A DNA stretch of 7,136 nucleotides from an uncultured Opitutaceae bacterium (GCA_946482625.1 CAMLSH010000199.1:1-7136); one strand, 5' to 3'; shown: positions 1 to 6,557, numbered from the stretch's first letter. The notes: a model not told the origin generated them from the letters alone. Program-made: numbers and translations.

Positions 1-2991
1 TGCTCCATCCAGCGCCGCAATCAAAAGATCATCGAGGAAACCCCCGCGCCCTGCCTGCCCGAAGAAACCCGCACCCGCCTCCTCGAATGCGCCGAGAAAC
101 TCGGACGCGCCGTCGGCTACGAATCCGCGGGCACCGTCGAATTCGTCTACGACGACGCCACCAACGAATTCTATTTTCTCGAGGTAAACACCCGCCTCCA
201 AGTCGAGCACGGCGTCACCGAAGAAGTCACCGGCATCGATCTCGTCGAGTGGATGGTCAAGCAAGCCGCGGGCGAACTCGACCTCTCCACCTTCAAACGC
301 GCCGCATCCGGTGCCTCCATACAAGTCCGCCTTTACTCCGAAGATCCGGGCAAAAACTTCCAGCCCGCCACCGGCACGCTCACCGAAATGACCTTCCCCC
401 GCGGCGCGCGCATCGAAACGTGGATCGCCCGCGGCAGCGAAGTCAGCCCGTTCTACGACCCGATGATCGCCAAGATCATCGTCAAAGGCACCGACCGCAC
501 CGAAGCGCTCGCCCGTCTCGAACAAGCCCTCGCCGACACCCACGTTTCCGGCCTCGAAACTAATCTCCTCTACCTCCGCCAGATCGCCGCCTCCGACGGT
601 TTCCGCGTCGGTCGAGTGACCACGCGCTATCTCGAAAAACTTCCCTACACCGCGCCCACCATCTCCGTCCTCGACGGAGGCACCCAAACCACCGTCCAGG
701 ATTATCCGGGCCGCCTCGGTCACTGGGACGTCGGCGTCCCGCCGTCCGGCCCGATGGATGCCCTCGCCTTCCGTCTCGGCAACCGCCTCGTCGGCAACCC
801 GCCCTCCGCCGCCGGTCTCGAAATAACGCTCACCGGTCCGACGCTCGTTTTCAACACCGACGCCGTCATCGCGCTCACCGGCGCCACGACCAACGCCACC
901 CTCGACGACCAACCGCTCGCGTTCTGGAAAACCCACAGCGTCCGCCGTGGCCAGACTCTCCGCGTCGGCACTGTATCCGAGACCGGGATGCGCGCCTACC
1001 TGTCCATCCGCCACGGTCTCGATATCCCCGACTACCTCGGCAGCAAAGCCACCTTCACCCTGGGCCAATTCGGAGGCCACGCCGGTCGCGCCCTCCGCGC
1101 GGGCGACGTACTTCGCGTCAACACCCGCCCCGTTTTCGGTGAGTCCACTTCAACTACAGCCGATCTCATCGCGCTTCCGGCCGAACTAATTCCCGCGCAC
1201 ACCCGCGAATGGGACATCTCCGTCTTATACGGCCCTCACGGCGCGCCTGATTTTTTCCAGCGCGAAGACATCGTCGATCTCTTCAACTCCACCTACGAGG
1301 TCCACTTCAACTCCGCCCGCACTGGCGTCCGGCTCATCGGCCCCAAACCGCGCTGGGCCCGCAAAGACGGAGGCGAGGCAGGCCTCCATCCGTCCAACAT
1401 CCACGACAACGCCTACGCGATCGGCACTATCGATTTCACCGGCGACATGCCGATCATCCTCGGTCCTGACGGCCCGAGTCTTGGCGGCTTCGTTTGTCCC
1501 GCCACGATCATCGCCGCCGACCTTTGGAAAATCGGTCAACTGAAGCCCGGTGACAAAGTCCGTTTCCAAGTCATCACCGCCGCCGAAGCCCGCATCCGCG
1601 AAGCCGCGCAAGAAGCCTCCATTGAAACGCTTCAGCCCTCTACCCCAGCTGCCCAGCGAAAATCGCCTTCCGCGTCCTTATCATCTTCGTCCGCTCCTCT
1701 CTCCTCACTCACCGCTGCGCTCCCGCCCGAGTCCCCCGTCCTTCACTCCATCCCGGAAAAACCCGGCACCCCCGCCGTCGCCTACCGCCGCTCCGGCGAC
1801 AAGTACCTGCTCGTCGAATACGGCCCACTCGTCCTCGATCTCAACCTCCGCTTCCGCGTCCACGCCCTGATGCAGTGGCTCGCCGACAATCACACGCCCG
1901 GCCTGCTCGATCTCACACCCGGCATCCGCTCGCTCCAGATCCACTACGAAAGCCGCGTCCTCCCCATCGAGCGCCTCATGGAGACCCTCATCGAAGCCGA
2001 GAAACATCTCCCCGGCGTTGAGGACATGGAAGTTCCCACGCGCATCGTCCACCTCCCGCTCTCGTGGGAAGACGAGTCCACCCTCCTCGCCATCCGCAAG
2101 TACATGCAGACCGTCCGCAAGGACGCACCCTGGTGCCCGAGCAACATCGAGTTCATCCGCCGTATCAACGGCCTCGACTCGATCGATGACGTGAAACGCA
2201 TCTGCTTCGACGCCTCCTACCTCGTTCTCGGCCTCGGCGATGTTTACCTCGGCGCGCCCGTCGCGACGCCTGTCGATCCGCGTCACCGCTTAGTCACTAC
2301 GAAGTACAATCCCGCCCGCACCTGGACCCCCGAAAACGCCGTCGGCATCGGCGGCGCCTACATGTGCGTTTACGGCATGGAAGGCCCGGGCGGCTACCAA
2401 TTCATCGGCCGCACCGTCCAGATGTGGAACCGCTGGCGCCAGACCGCCGACTTCAAAGACGGCAAGCCCTGGCTCCTCCGCTTCTTCGACCAGGTCCGCT
2501 TCTACGAGTGCAGCCCGAAAGAGCTTCTCAAATTCCGCGAAGACTTCCCCCTCGGCCGCTTCAAGCTCCGCGTCGAAGAACAAACCTTCCGCCTGCGCGA
2601 CTACCAAAAATTCCTGACCGACAACGCCACCTCGATCACCGCGTTCAAAACCAAACAACAAGCCTCCTTCGACGCCGAACGCCACCGCTGGGAACTCTCG
2701 GGCCAACTCAACTTCTCAGCCGAAAACGAATCCGCCGCATCGAGCGCGACCGACGCCATCGCCATCCCCGCCGGTTGCAAAGCCATCACCGCCCAAGTCC
2801 CCGGCAACGTCTGGAAAATCACCGCCGCCGTCGGCGACAAAATCACCCGCGACCAGCCCCTCGCCATCCTCGAATCGATGAAGATGGAAATCTCCGTTCT
2901 CTCCACGGAGCCCGGCGAAGTCGTCGAAATCCGCTGCACCGAAGGCAAACCCGTCAACGCCGGCGACATCCTCGCCATCATCCGCCCATAA
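1..2991 (+). CDS. uca: Urea carboxylase, biotin-dependent (5' end missing)
   Basis: ATP- and biotin-dependent carboxylation of urea to allophanate, a cytoplasmic nitrogen-assimilation step; allophanate hydrolase normally completes release of ammonia. The frame is open from base 1 and ends at TAA 2989-2991, giving 996 visible residues. Residues 1-~215 are the C-terminal part of biotin carboxylase: CSIQRRNQKIIEE at the start and EVNTRLQVEH at 61-70, which holds the catalytic Glu/Asn/Arg set. Residues ~221-529 are the AHS2/KipA-like domain, starting ISVLDGGTQTTVQDYPG. Residues ~541-590 are a Ser/Pro/Ala-rich linker. Residues ~593-840 are the AHS1/KipI-like domain (GDKYLLVEYG, then GGAYMCVYGMEGPGGYQFIG). 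Residues ~927-996 are the biotinyl domain with ESMKME; biotinyl-Lys is residue 961, 35 residues from the C-terminus, as is usual. The BC-AHS2-AHS1-BCCP order separates it from acetyl-CoA, pyruvate and propionyl-CoA carboxylases. About 230 N-terminal residues probably lie outside the window, judged from the family's ~1200-residue length. No allophanate hydrolase gene follows. Confidence 0.95.
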   Translation, partial: CSIQRRNQKIIEETPAPCLPEETRTRLLECAEKLGRAVGYESAGTVEFVYDDATNEFYFLEVNTRLQVEHGVTEEVTGIDLVEWMVKQAAGELDLSTFKRAASGASIQVRLYSEDPGKNFQPATGTLTEMTFPRGARIETWIARGSEVSPFYDPMIAKIIVKGTDRTEALARLEQALADTHVSGLETNLLYLRQIAASDGFRVGRVTTRYLEKLPYTAPTISVLDGGTQTTVQDYPGRLGHWDVGVPPSGPMDALAFRLGNRLVGNPPSAAGLEITLTGPTLVFNTDAVIALTGATTNATLDDQPLAFWKTHSVRRGQTLRVGTVSETGMRAYLSIRHGLDIPDYLGSKATFTLGQFGGHAGRALRAGDVLRVNTRPVFGESTSTTADLIALPAELIPAHTREWDISVLYGPHGAPDFFQREDIVDLFNSTYEVHFNSARTGVRLIGPKPRWARKDGGEAGLHPSNIHDNAYAIGTIDFTGDMPIILGPDGPSLGGFVCPATIIAADLWKIGQLKPGDKVRFQVITAAEARIREAAQEASIETLQPSTPAAQRKSPSASLSSSSAPLSSLTAALPPESPVLHSIPEKPGTPAVAYRRSGDKYLLVEYGPLVLDLNLRFRVHALMQWLADNHTPGLLDLTPGIRSLQIHYESRVLPIERLMETLIEAEKHLPGVEDMEVPTRIVHLPLSWEDESTLLAIRKYMQTVRKDAPWCPSNIEFIRRINGLDSIDDVKRICFDASYLVLGLGDVYLGAPVATPVDPRHRLVTTKYNPARTWTPENAVGIGGAYMCVYGMEGPGGYQFIGRTVQMWNRWRQTADFKDGKPWLLRFFDQVRFYECSPKELLKFREDFPLGRFKLRVEEQTFRLRDYQKFLTDNATSITAFKTKQQASFDAERHRWELSGQLNFSAENESAASSATDAIAIPAGCKAITAQVPGNVWKITAAVGDKITRDQPLAILESMKMEISVLSTEPGEVVEIRCTEGKPVNAGDILAIIRP

Positions 2992-2994
2992 ATT

Positions 2995-3007
2995 CAGGTT
3001 CAACCTG
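2995..3007. repeat. Short palindrome just after the urea carboxylase stop
   Basis: CAGGTT and AACCTG are perfect inverted copies around a single central C, starting four bases after the stop codon. It could act as a small operator-like dyad or as the base of a terminator structure, or be chance. Only the symmetry is seen; no function is shown. Confidence 0.35.
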
Positions 3008-3017
3008 TAGCCTCGCT

Positions 3018-3065
3018 AAACCCTCAATACGAGACTCAGCCCCCGAGACCCACCAGAGGGTTTTT
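3018..3065 (+). terminator. Candidate terminator of urea carboxylase gene
   Basis: AAACCCTC (3018-3025) pairs perfectly with GAGGGTTT (3056-3063), and the descending arm runs into five T residues (3061-3065). The 30-nt loop is longer than in a classic intrinsic terminator, but a small CTC/GAG hairpin can form inside it. It lies 27 nt after the stop codon in a convergent gap, where a terminator is expected. The U-tract is short, so efficiency is uncertain. Confidence 0.5.
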
Positions 3066-3133
3066 GTAGAATGTCTCGCGCGAACCTCGCTCGCTGCCAT
3101 TCGCCACAACGGCCAGCACTCGGCTTGGACAAC

Positions 3134-3161
3134 GTGCGACTCCCTCCGATGGGAGCCGCAC
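3134..3161. repeat. Strong imperfect hairpin between convergent genes
   Basis: Bases 3134-3144 and 3151-3161 form a stem of 10 pairs with one internal A-C mismatch (3139/3156) and a 6-nt loop, TCCGAT. It starts 16 nt beyond the exbD stop on the minus strand, so it could protect or end the exbB-exbD transcript. Neither strand has a T-tract directly after it, which argues against a standard intrinsic terminator. Its size and form also suit a REP-like dispersed palindrome. The stem is seen directly; its role is inference. Confidence 0.5.
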
Positions 3162-3176
3162 ATTCCGAGGAGCCTT

Positions 3177-3572
3177 TTAGCGCGATTGTAGACTGAATTT
3201 ATTCAACCCCGTCTTCCGGCACGTATCCATGACGAACGCCAGCGTCTTGAGCGGCGTCGTCTCGTCGGCCCGGATCAGCACCGGGATGTCGCGGTCGATT
3301 TTCTTAACCTCCAGCAACAAGGCCGGCAGTTGCTCCTGTGTCACCGCTCTCTCGTTAAAGGTGATCGTCCCGTCGGGACCGATGCCGATCACGACCGTGC
3401 CCCGAAATTCGTTTTTGCCCGCTGTATCCACTTTCGGGAGCGTGATGTTCAACGTCTGCGTTGTCGTGAATCGCATCGTCACGAACGAGAACAACACGAG
3501 CATCACGAGCACGTCGATCAGCGGCACCAACGGCAGCTCAGGCCGGTGACGGCGTTTGGAGCGAAGGCTCAT
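3177..3572 (-). CDS. exbD: ExbD/TolR-family proton-channel subunit
   Basis: Inner-membrane protein of 131 aa that works with ExbB to turn proton flow into mechanical work on a periplasmic partner (TonB in ExbB/ExbD systems, TolA in Tol systems). It has a short basic cytoplasmic N-terminus (MSLRSKRRHR), one transmembrane helix at about residues 15-36 (VPLIDVLVMLVLFSFV), and a periplasmic domain at about 37-131. Asp20 in PLIDV matches the conserved proton-carrying Asp of the family (Asp25 in E. coli ExbD). Length is near normal, so it looks intact. Its ATG overlaps the stop of the upstream exbB in an ATGA motif, suggesting coupled translation. ExbD and TolR cannot be separated firmly from sequence alone; no tonB, tolA or tolB lies in the window to decide. 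Confidence 0.88.
   Translation of the reverse strand: MSLRSKRRHRPELPLVPLIDVLVMLVLFSFVTMRFTTTQTLNITLPKVDTAGKNEFRGTVVIGIGPDGTITFNERAVTQEQLPALLLEVKKIDRDIPVLIRADETTPLKTLAFVMDTCRKTGLNKFSLQSR
3569..3572 (-). promoter_or_regulatory. exbB stop / exbD start overlap (ATGA)
   Basis: On the minus strand the TGA of exbB (3571-3569) and the ATG of exbD (3572-3570) share bases in ATGA. Such overlaps usually allow terminating ribosomes to restart, keeping the two channel subunits in ratio. No Shine-Dalgarno sequence precedes the exbD ATG, consistent with reliance on coupling. Confidence 0.7.
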
Positions 3573-4192
3573 GAGTGCTGCTGCTGCTCGTTGTCCGCGG
3601 TCCTGACTTTGGTTTTGCCGTAGCGGGAGAGGATGCGCTCCAGCAAGACGTCGAGCCGCGCCGCCTGACTGTCGATGCGACGCTGGATATAGCCGTTACC
3701 CGCGAGCGCCACGAGCGCGACCACCAAGCCCATCAACGTCGCCGACAGCGCATAGCCCACGCTCTCCGTGAACTTCGCCGGATCGGGCATCTGCGTCTCC
3801 GGGTCCTTCACATTAAATGCCAGCAACAATCCGTACACCGTGCCGATGAGGCCGATCAATGGCGCGCCCGTGTAGATCATGTCGAGATAGCTGACGCCAC
3901 GCTCCATCTTGATGACTTCCAGTCGCGCGTAGGCTTTGGCGCCATCGTCATCGCCCGGATGTTTTTCGACAAACTGGATGATTCGCCCGAGCGCGGAGTG
4001 AGGACCGCCCGCCATGGGTTTGCCCTGCAGGACAGTGTCCGTGAGGTCGGCCGGCATGATCGCATCGTTGCGGAGCGCGACGGCGCGCTCGCAGATGATG
4101 AAGATCGCCATAAAAGAACAGACGGCCAGCAGGTAAGCCAGATAGCCTGCGCCCTGGAAGATGCGCATGAGTTCGACAGCGGCAAAAATCAT
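3569..4192 (-). CDS. exbB: ExbB/TolQ/MotA-family proton-channel protein
   Basis: Inner-membrane protein of 207 aa that forms the pore partner of ExbD. Three hydrophobic segments fit the family: about 14-36 (YLAYLLAVCSFMAIFIICE), 104-126 (with APLIGLIGTVYG at 110-121) and 146-168 (YALSATLMGLVVALVALAGN). Thr118 in GTV and Thr152 in SAT align with the pore threonines of E. coli ExbB (148 and 181). The position of E. coli Glu176 is Tyr147, and the Pro usual in the third helix (AIPA) is Val, so this is a divergent branch. The tail ends in NEQQQHS, encoded by a short CAG-type tract. The ATG at 4192-4190 is preferred because it gives a normal first helix; no in-frame upstream start is seen nearby, and no Shine-Dalgarno stands at proper spacing (AGGAG is 22 nt away). 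It could serve a Ton, Tol or other motor; pyrD lies 222 bp upstream on the same strand. Confidence 0.88.
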   Translation of the reverse strand: MIFAAVELMRIFQGAGYLAYLLAVCSFMAIFIICERAVALRNDAIMPADLTDTVLQGKPMAGGPHSALGRIIQFVEKHPGDDDGAKAYARLEVIKMERGVSYLDMIYTGAPLIGLIGTVYGLLLAFNVKDPETQMPDPAKFTESVGYALSATLMGLVVALVALAGNGYIQRRIDSQAARLDVLLERILSRYGKTKVRTADNEQQQHS

Positions 4193-4414
4193 AGATTCGT
4201 GAGAGGTAAGTGCGCTCCTGTGACGCCTTCGAGCAAGAAAAGGTTCAGGAAAATTTCAGAGAACCGCTCAACGCTGCCAGTAACGCCGACGGCTCGAGGT
4301 GGACCGCGACCTCCGGGCGCGTTGCTCCACTCCGTCCGCGGCACCCAAATCCATCGCCGTCCCGCAGCGTTCAGCGTGCGCGGAACGCGCTTCAACTAAA
4401 CCGCGTCGCCCGAC
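4193..4414. other. Intergenic gap between pyrD and exbB, no convincing gene
   Basis: A GC-rich 222-bp stretch between two minus-strand genes. The longest frame (minus, 4189-4395, 68 codons) has no recognisable domain and unremarkable composition. On the minus strand a small GCGCG/CGCGC hairpin with a TTC loop lies soon after the pyrD stop, without a T-tract. A small dyad, GAGGT (4296-4300) and ACCTC (4309-4313), sits in the middle. The exbB promoter should be here or upstream of pyrD, but I could not find good -35/-10 elements. Confidence 0.5.
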
Positions 4415-5476
4415 TCACCGCCGCTGCCGCTCGCTCAATCCGTACGCCAGATCGCGCGCAAAAAACGGCCCGCGATAAATCATCCCCGAGTAAACCTGCA
4501 CCAGCGTCGCGCCCGCATCCATCTTCTCGCCCGCGCTGACTTCATCCGTGATACCGCCCACGCCGATGATCGGCAGCCGCCCACCCGTCGCCAGCGCGAT
4601 ATAGCGGATGATCTGCGTGGACTTCGTTCGCACCGGCGCACCGCTCAAACCGCCCGTCTCATTAACCGACGCAAAGAAGCCGGGCCGGGCCAGCGTCGTG
4701 TTCGTAGCGATGATGCCATCGAGACCAAACTCCGCGATCGCCGTCAGCACCGCATCGATCTGCCGGTAACTCAGATCCGGCGCGATTTTCAACAGCACCG
4801 GCACGCGCGTTTTCCCCGGCTGACTCGCGCGTTCGCGATTCGCCGTCGTGATCGCGCCGAGCAGCTCGCGCAGCCGCTCCTCATCCTGAAGTTTACGCAG
4901 GTCCGGCGTGTTCGGGCTGCTCACATTGAGCACCAGATAATCCGCAAAATCCGCCAGCTTCTCGAAACTCGTCAGATAGTCCGCCGTCGCCTGATCGAGA
5001 TCCGCGACCTTCGACTTGCCCAGATTCACGCCGAGCGGAATCCGCCGTTTTCCCGGTCCCGGTTGTTTCGCCAGCCGCGCCGCGACCGCTTCGCAGCCTT
5101 CATTATTAAAACCCATCCGGTTGATGACCGCTTCCTCAGCCGGATAACGAAACATGCGCGGCTTCGGATTTCCCGGCTGACCGAGCGCCGTCACCGTGCC
5201 GATCTCCACGTGACCAAATCCCATCGCCGCCGCCGCCGGCCACGCTTCCGCGTTTTTGTCGAAGCCCGCGGCGAGCCCCACCGCGTTCGGGAATTTCAGG
5301 CCAAACGCCTCCACCGGCTTCGAGGACGCCGGCAGCTGATTGATCTTCTCCATCACCCGGCACACCGGCGTGAGTTTCCCAAGCGTCGCCATGGCTTTGA
5401 CGCCGAGCTCATGTGCCCGCTCCGAATCGAGCGCGAACAACATCCGGCGCGCCACTTGTTCATAGAGAAAACTCAT
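4415..5476 (-). CDS. pyrD: Dihydroorotate dehydrogenase (quinone), class 2
   Basis: Oxidises dihydroorotate to orotate using FMN and passes electrons to membrane quinone: the fourth step of pyrimidine synthesis, at the inner face of the cytoplasmic membrane. The 353-aa protein is full length (E. coli PyrD is 336). The N-terminal ~40 residues (LYEQVARRMLFALDSERAHE) match the membrane- and quinone-contacting helices that define class 2. Further on are NAVGLAAGFDKNAE (64-77) and the INRMGFNN segment (118-125). NVSSPNTPDLRK (184-195) carries the class 2 catalytic base Ser187. Next come LLKIAPDLS (228-236), IIATNTT (255-261), ETGGLSGAPVR (273-283) and the phosphate-binding IIGVGGI (303-309). The ATG at 5476-5474 gives a proper N-terminus, though no Shine-Dalgarno precedes it. 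It is divergent from the acidic-protein gene and lies upstream of exbB on the same strand. Confidence 0.96.
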   Translation of the reverse strand: MSFLYEQVARRMLFALDSERAHELGVKAMATLGKLTPVCRVMEKINQLPASSKPVEAFGLKFPNAVGLAAGFDKNAEAWPAAAAMGFGHVEIGTVTALGQPGNPKPRMFRYPAEEAVINRMGFNNEGCEAVAARLAKQPGPGKRRIPLGVNLGKSKVADLDQATADYLTSFEKLADFADYLVLNVSSPNTPDLRKLQDEERLRELLGAITTANRERASQPGKTRVPVLLKIAPDLSYRQIDAVLTAIAEFGLDGIIATNTTLARPGFFASVNETGGLSGAPVRTKSTQIIRYIALATGGRLPIIGVGGITDEVSAGEKMDAGATLVQVYSGMIYRGPFFARDLAYGLSERQRR

Positions 5477-5725
5477 TTGGGCCGCACGCTGGGTTTGTGC
5501 GTCTCAAAAATCAAGCGCCCACCTGCGCACAGGCCCGCGCTTTACCGCGGATTTTTCGCGCCGTTTTTGTGCTTGTTATTCAAACGACCCCACCCACCCT
5601 GCGCCTGATTTTTACGGTTCGGCGCGCGGGCAAACGTGTGGGGTCGCGAAAGTTTTAAGAATTTTACTTTCCCTGTTTGACTCCGCTAAAGCCCGGGTCT
5701 TTTGCTCCGAAAAGTTTTCAAGCTC
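5477..5725. promoter_or_regulatory. Divergent control region between pyrD and the acidic-protein gene
   Basis: About 250 bp separate the two start codons, so promoters for both directions should lie here. Several short T-rich runs (near 5545-5580 and 5605-5620, and the AT-rich patch 5650-5672) break up the GC-rich background, as is common in promoter DNA. No -35/-10 pair convinced me. The best plus-strand candidate, TTGACT at 5677-5682, has only TTTTGC 17 nt later. A long inverted repeat is listed separately. Confidence 0.45.
5585..5646. repeat. 9-bp perfect inverted repeat with nested stem
   Basis: CGACCCCAC (5585-5593) and GTGGGGTCG (5638-5646) are exact inverted copies 44 nt apart. Inside, GCGCC (5601-5605) and GGCGC (5621-5625) can form a second stem. 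The hexamer CAAACG occurs at 5581-5586 and again at 5631-5636, just before or overlapping the arms. This may be a protein-binding dyad or a structured mRNA leader for either divergent gene. The repeats are seen; the role is inferred. Confidence 0.5.
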
Positions 5726-6544
5726 ATGGCAAAATCCTCCACTACTCTCGATTGGTGCATCGTTCGTCTCGGCGAAGACCACAACTGGTGGGTCGACGAA
5801 GTCAGCGACTCTATCCGCTGGGACGTCGACGGCCTCAGCATCATCGATCCGCGCCAGGTCGCCCACCTGCTCGAACTCGTGGAGCCGCTCCGTGATTATG
5901 GTTTCGACCAAGATCTCCTCGACGCCGCGTTCATCGCCTTCCGCATCGAGAAAGATCTCGGCGACGGCCGCGTCCGCCTCAAGCGCGTGAAGGACTCCAT
6001 CGTCGAATCCGACGACAAACTCTTCGCCCTCGCCGACATCCTCGATGAAGAAAACGGGCCCTACGCCGACCTCCTCGATCATCTCACCCGCTGCCGCGTG
6101 AAGATGCTCAACGACCTCTTCAACTTCGAGTCCAAGCTCACCGTCGACGAAGTCGAAGACGAGATTCGCGAAGAGCAGAACACCAATTTCATCGAGGGCA
6201 AAGCCGTCCACACCTTTGAAGAGGTCACCGACATCCTCGAATACGTTCCCGCCGGCTGGGACGTCGACGAAGAGACCGCGGAGAAATCGACCGGCGACGA
6301 TGACGAGGCTGACGACGCCGATCTCCCCGAGCTCGACGAAGAAGAGGAAGAAAAGCTCAAGAACGACCAATCCCTCAAATGGGATGAGGACGACGAAGAC
6401 ACCGACAAAGACGACGCCAAGGACAAGGATGGCGACGACGATGACGACGATGATGAGGACGAAGACGAAGAAGAGGACGACGAAGACAGCGACGACGACG
6501 AGGACGAGAAGCCCAAGCGCTCGTCCAAGAGTAAGAAACGCTGA
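5726..6544 (+). CDS. Unrecognised protein with hyperacidic C-terminus and basic tip
   Basis: A 272-aa protein I cannot assign to a family. Residues 1-~190 look like a folded, soluble, mildly acidic domain rich in aromatic and Leu/Ile residues (LDWCIVRLGEDHNWWVDEV near the start; YVPAGWDVDEE near 180). No signal peptide or transmembrane helix is visible, so it is probably cytoplasmic. Residues 191-272 are low complexity: 50 of 82 are Asp or Glu, with 24 of 25 in 237-261. The chain ends in a basic tip, KPKRSSKSKKR. Third codon positions are C/G-rich throughout the first part, as in the neighbouring genes, which supports this strand and frame. The ATG at 5726 is chosen; an in-frame TTG at 5702 would add eight residues (LRKVFKL region), and neither has a Shine-Dalgarno. 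Charge-segregated tails often mediate binding to basic proteins or mimic nucleic acid, but no role can be assigned here. Confidence 0.8.
   Translation: MAKSSTTLDWCIVRLGEDHNWWVDEVSDSIRWDVDGLSIIDPRQVAHLLELVEPLRDYGFDQDLLDAAFIAFRIEKDLGDGRVRLKRVKDSIVESDDKLFALADILDEENGPYADLLDHLTRCRVKMLNDLFNFESKLTVDEVEDEIREEQNTNFIEGKAVHTFEEVTDILEYVPAGWDVDEETAEKSTGDDDEADDADLPELDEEEEEKLKNDQSLKWDEDDEDTDKDDAKDKDGDDDDDDDEDEDEEEDDEDSDDDEDEKPKRSSKSKKR
6434..6508 (+). repeat. GAY/GAR codon tract (poly Asp/Glu)
   Basis: Twenty-four of 25 consecutive codons are GAC, GAT, GAA or GAG, making an imperfect trinucleotide repeat inside the acidic-protein gene. The mix of four codons argues against very recent pure slippage, but such tracts can change length between strains. 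The same composition produces the long serine-rich or valine-rich open frames on the opposite strand, which are not genes. Confidence 0.75.
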
Positions 6545-6557
6545 CGTTGCCATCGTC

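Noticed and set aside
1705..2286. 193-codon minus-strand frame inside urea carboxylase
   Set aside because: Antisense shadow of a strongly supported conserved domain; stop-poor because of high GC.
2978..3163. 61-codon minus-strand frame in the convergent gap
   Set aside because: No domain, no start signal, overlaps hairpins and the 3' end of urea carboxylase; more likely passenger reading of a structured or repeated non-coding segment.
3575..3590. CTG/CAG trinucleotide run at the end of exbB
   Set aside because: Only about four units, simply encoding QQQ plus neighbours; too short to call a repeat element.
4189..4395. 68-codon minus-strand frame upstream of exbB
   Set aside because: No recognisable motif, overlaps the exbB start, and its composition does not look like a protein of this genome.
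5677..5705. TTGACT plus TTTTGC as a sigma-70 promoter
   Set aside because: The -35 is fair, but the -10 is poor and would put transcription start at or beyond the TTG and very close to the ATG.
5702..5725. TTG start giving an 8-residue longer acidic protein
   Set aside because: Possible, but ATG at 5726 is the commoner start type and neither has a ribosome site; left as an alternative.
5612..6553. 313-codon minus-strand open frame opposite the acidic-protein gene
   Set aside because: Its Val/Phe/Leu-rich product is the reverse complement of GAN codons; plus-strand codon third positions fit the genome and the N-terminal part there looks like a real protein.
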